Below are positions 63,266 to 64,000 of a DNA stretch of 64,000 nucleotides, piece by piece (position 1 is the first letter of the stretch; each line of letters starts with the position of its first letter). The translations under genes and the position numbers were made by a program. The stretch covers positions 50,043 through 114,042 of the forward strand of contig NZ_SNYN01000013.1 in the NCBI RefSeq assembly GCF_004363075.1, written 5' to 3'. This DNA comes from Actinorugispora endophytica. GTDB lineage: Bacteria; Actinomycetota; Actinomycetes; Streptosporangiales; Streptosporangiaceae. The notes under the pieces were generated by a model, which saw only the letters and a list, made by a program, of their open reading frames with translations, did no database searches and was not told where the DNA came from.

Positions 63266-63616
63266 GTGGCTATCAGCTTCGGCCATGACCGCCCGTGGGG
63301 CGGTGTCTCCCAGCACGAGTACCGGCGCATGGCGCAGAACCCTGCGCACCAGCTCGCCTACCGCGTCCACTTCGCCGCCATCGGATGGGCAGACCGGCAC
63401 GGACACGCGGGCTTCGCCCCCGGCCGGTTGGCCGCACTGCTGGGCAAGGAAGGTAAGCCACTGTCCGAGCAGAGCACCCGCAACGCGGTGGCACGCGCCA
63501 AGGAGCTGGACCTTGTGTCGCCCCGCTCCGGGGCCGCTTGCCTCGTGCTCCCTCCCCACCTGTTCCAGAAGGGCAAGGGTGCGCCAGTTCCCTGCCGTCT
63601 CCACCAGGACCGGTAA
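63266..63616 (+). CDS. Small phage-type winged-helix-like protein
   Basis: A protein of 116 residues from GTG with AAGGAG ten bases upstream. The segment AYRVHFAAIGWADRHGHAGFAPGRLAALLG then QSTRNAVARAKELDLV resembles a winged-helix fold common in phage or conjugative-element proteins. No family is assigned. It is the only other gene I can support in the visible part of the element. Confidence 0.5.
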   Translation: MAISFGHDRPWGGVSQHEYRRMAQNPAHQLAYRVHFAAIGWADRHGHAGFAPGRLAALLGKEGKPLSEQSTRNAVARAKELDLVSPRSGAACLVLPPHLFQKGKGAPVPCRLHQDR

Positions 63617-64000
63617 GTACACGCTGTCCGTGTAGCCAGAGCACGCCTGGCGTGTACCCAAACAGCATCCGAACTGCGGGAACGCTTGCGTCCTCTCTTG
63701 TCTATTTGGTCCAAGTGCGGTCGAGCCTCTGTCGGGGTCGGCTGAAGGAAGCAGCCTGCTTCAAGGCGAGGGCAAGTAGAGGCGCGGCAGCGCCCCCTAG
63801 GGAGGGACAACGGCGCAGAGAAAGGCAGCAAGGGGCGGCCTACCGGCCGCCACAGTCGCAGTGCTCAACGACAGTGCGGCCCCGGAGGGAGCCGACAGGT
63901 GCAAGCCCTAGATCGTTGATGGGAAAATGTGTGCTGGTCAGTGGTCGTAAGCGATCAACGACCGCTTGACCGGGGCGCCGGTCAACCAGTTGTGCCAGAT
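63617..64000. other. Element DNA without clear gene, with a stem-loop
   Basis: No convincing gene in 384 bases. TCGTTGAT at 63913-63920 and ATCAACGA at 63954-63961 form an eight-base inverted repeat; this may be an operator or a structured site in the element. The final bases run off the window. Confidence 0.35.

Larger units (their letters stand above)
61276..64000 (+). mobile_element. End of an integrated phage or conjugative element
   Basis: A large serine integrase gene lies just inside the junction, followed by a small gene of phage-type character and by DNA of lower GC with few genes. The element continues past the window. The genes seen do not tell phage from integrative conjugative element. 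Confidence 0.65.

Overview
The window is very GC-rich DNA (about 70 % or more) with dense, often overlapping genes, frequent GTG starts, an Lsr2-type nucleoid protein, an F420/PPOX-type enzyme, many TetR/ArsR/MerR regulators and a type I-E CRISPR repeat. This points to a mycelial actinomycete; Nocardiopsis or a relative is my inference, not a proven identity.

Layout. 1-16.7 kb: part of a hybrid PKS/NRPS metallophore cluster of yersiniabactin type. A PKS-NRPS that enters from the left (AT-KR-ACP-Cy-TE) is followed by an Opp/Nik-type ABC importer, two free-standing methyltransferases that look like excised PKS and NRPS MT domains, and, convergently, a CPFC-motif flavoprotein, a saccharopine-dehydrogenase-like reductase and a PCP-Cy-PCP protein. 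A third methyltransferase is divergent from the PCP-Cy-PCP gene. The divergent promoter region carries two 15-bp sites matching the actinobacterial Zur box, so the cluster is predicted to respond to zinc and its product to be a zincophore. 16.7-24.8 kb: SufR-like regulator, folE and a ferredoxin-reductase-type flavoprotein, TSUP and AI-2E-type membrane proteins, lsr2, a PPOX enzyme and a MinD-like ATPase. 24.95-25.83 kb: an orphan type I-E CRISPR array (15 repeats, 14 spacers, one spacer duplicated). 25.85-26.7 kb: two copies of a dispersed inverted-repeat element, seen again at 37.6, 48.8 and 54.1 kb. 26.8-30.6 kb: paaABCDE (phenylacetyl-CoA epoxidase). 31-35.6 kb: arsenic/metal resistance genes (flavoprotein, ArsR-GNAT fusion, ACR3-like exporter under a MerR regulator). 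35.8-42 kb: regulators with visible operators and an ECF41 sigma factor fused to a kinase-like domain, next to a carboxymuconolactone-decarboxylase gene with an ECF41-type promoter. 42-60 kb: ordinary chromosomal genes (argG, aminopeptidase P, plsC, a glycosyltransferase, a dehydratase, CoA-ester enzymes, a TRIC-type channel, a GH64 glucanase). 60.4-64 kb: a large serine integrase next to an aldo/keto reductase gene that lacks its 5' end, i.e. one end of an integrated phage or conjugative element that continues off the right edge.

The metallophore genes can be read as one system: loading and first ring formation (off-window genes plus PCP-Cy-PCP), ketide extension, last heterocyclisation and release (AT-KR-ACP-Cy-TE), methylations in trans, thiazoline reduction, and re-uptake through the Opp-type importer, under zinc control. 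Assignments rest on motif reading only; no database search was run.
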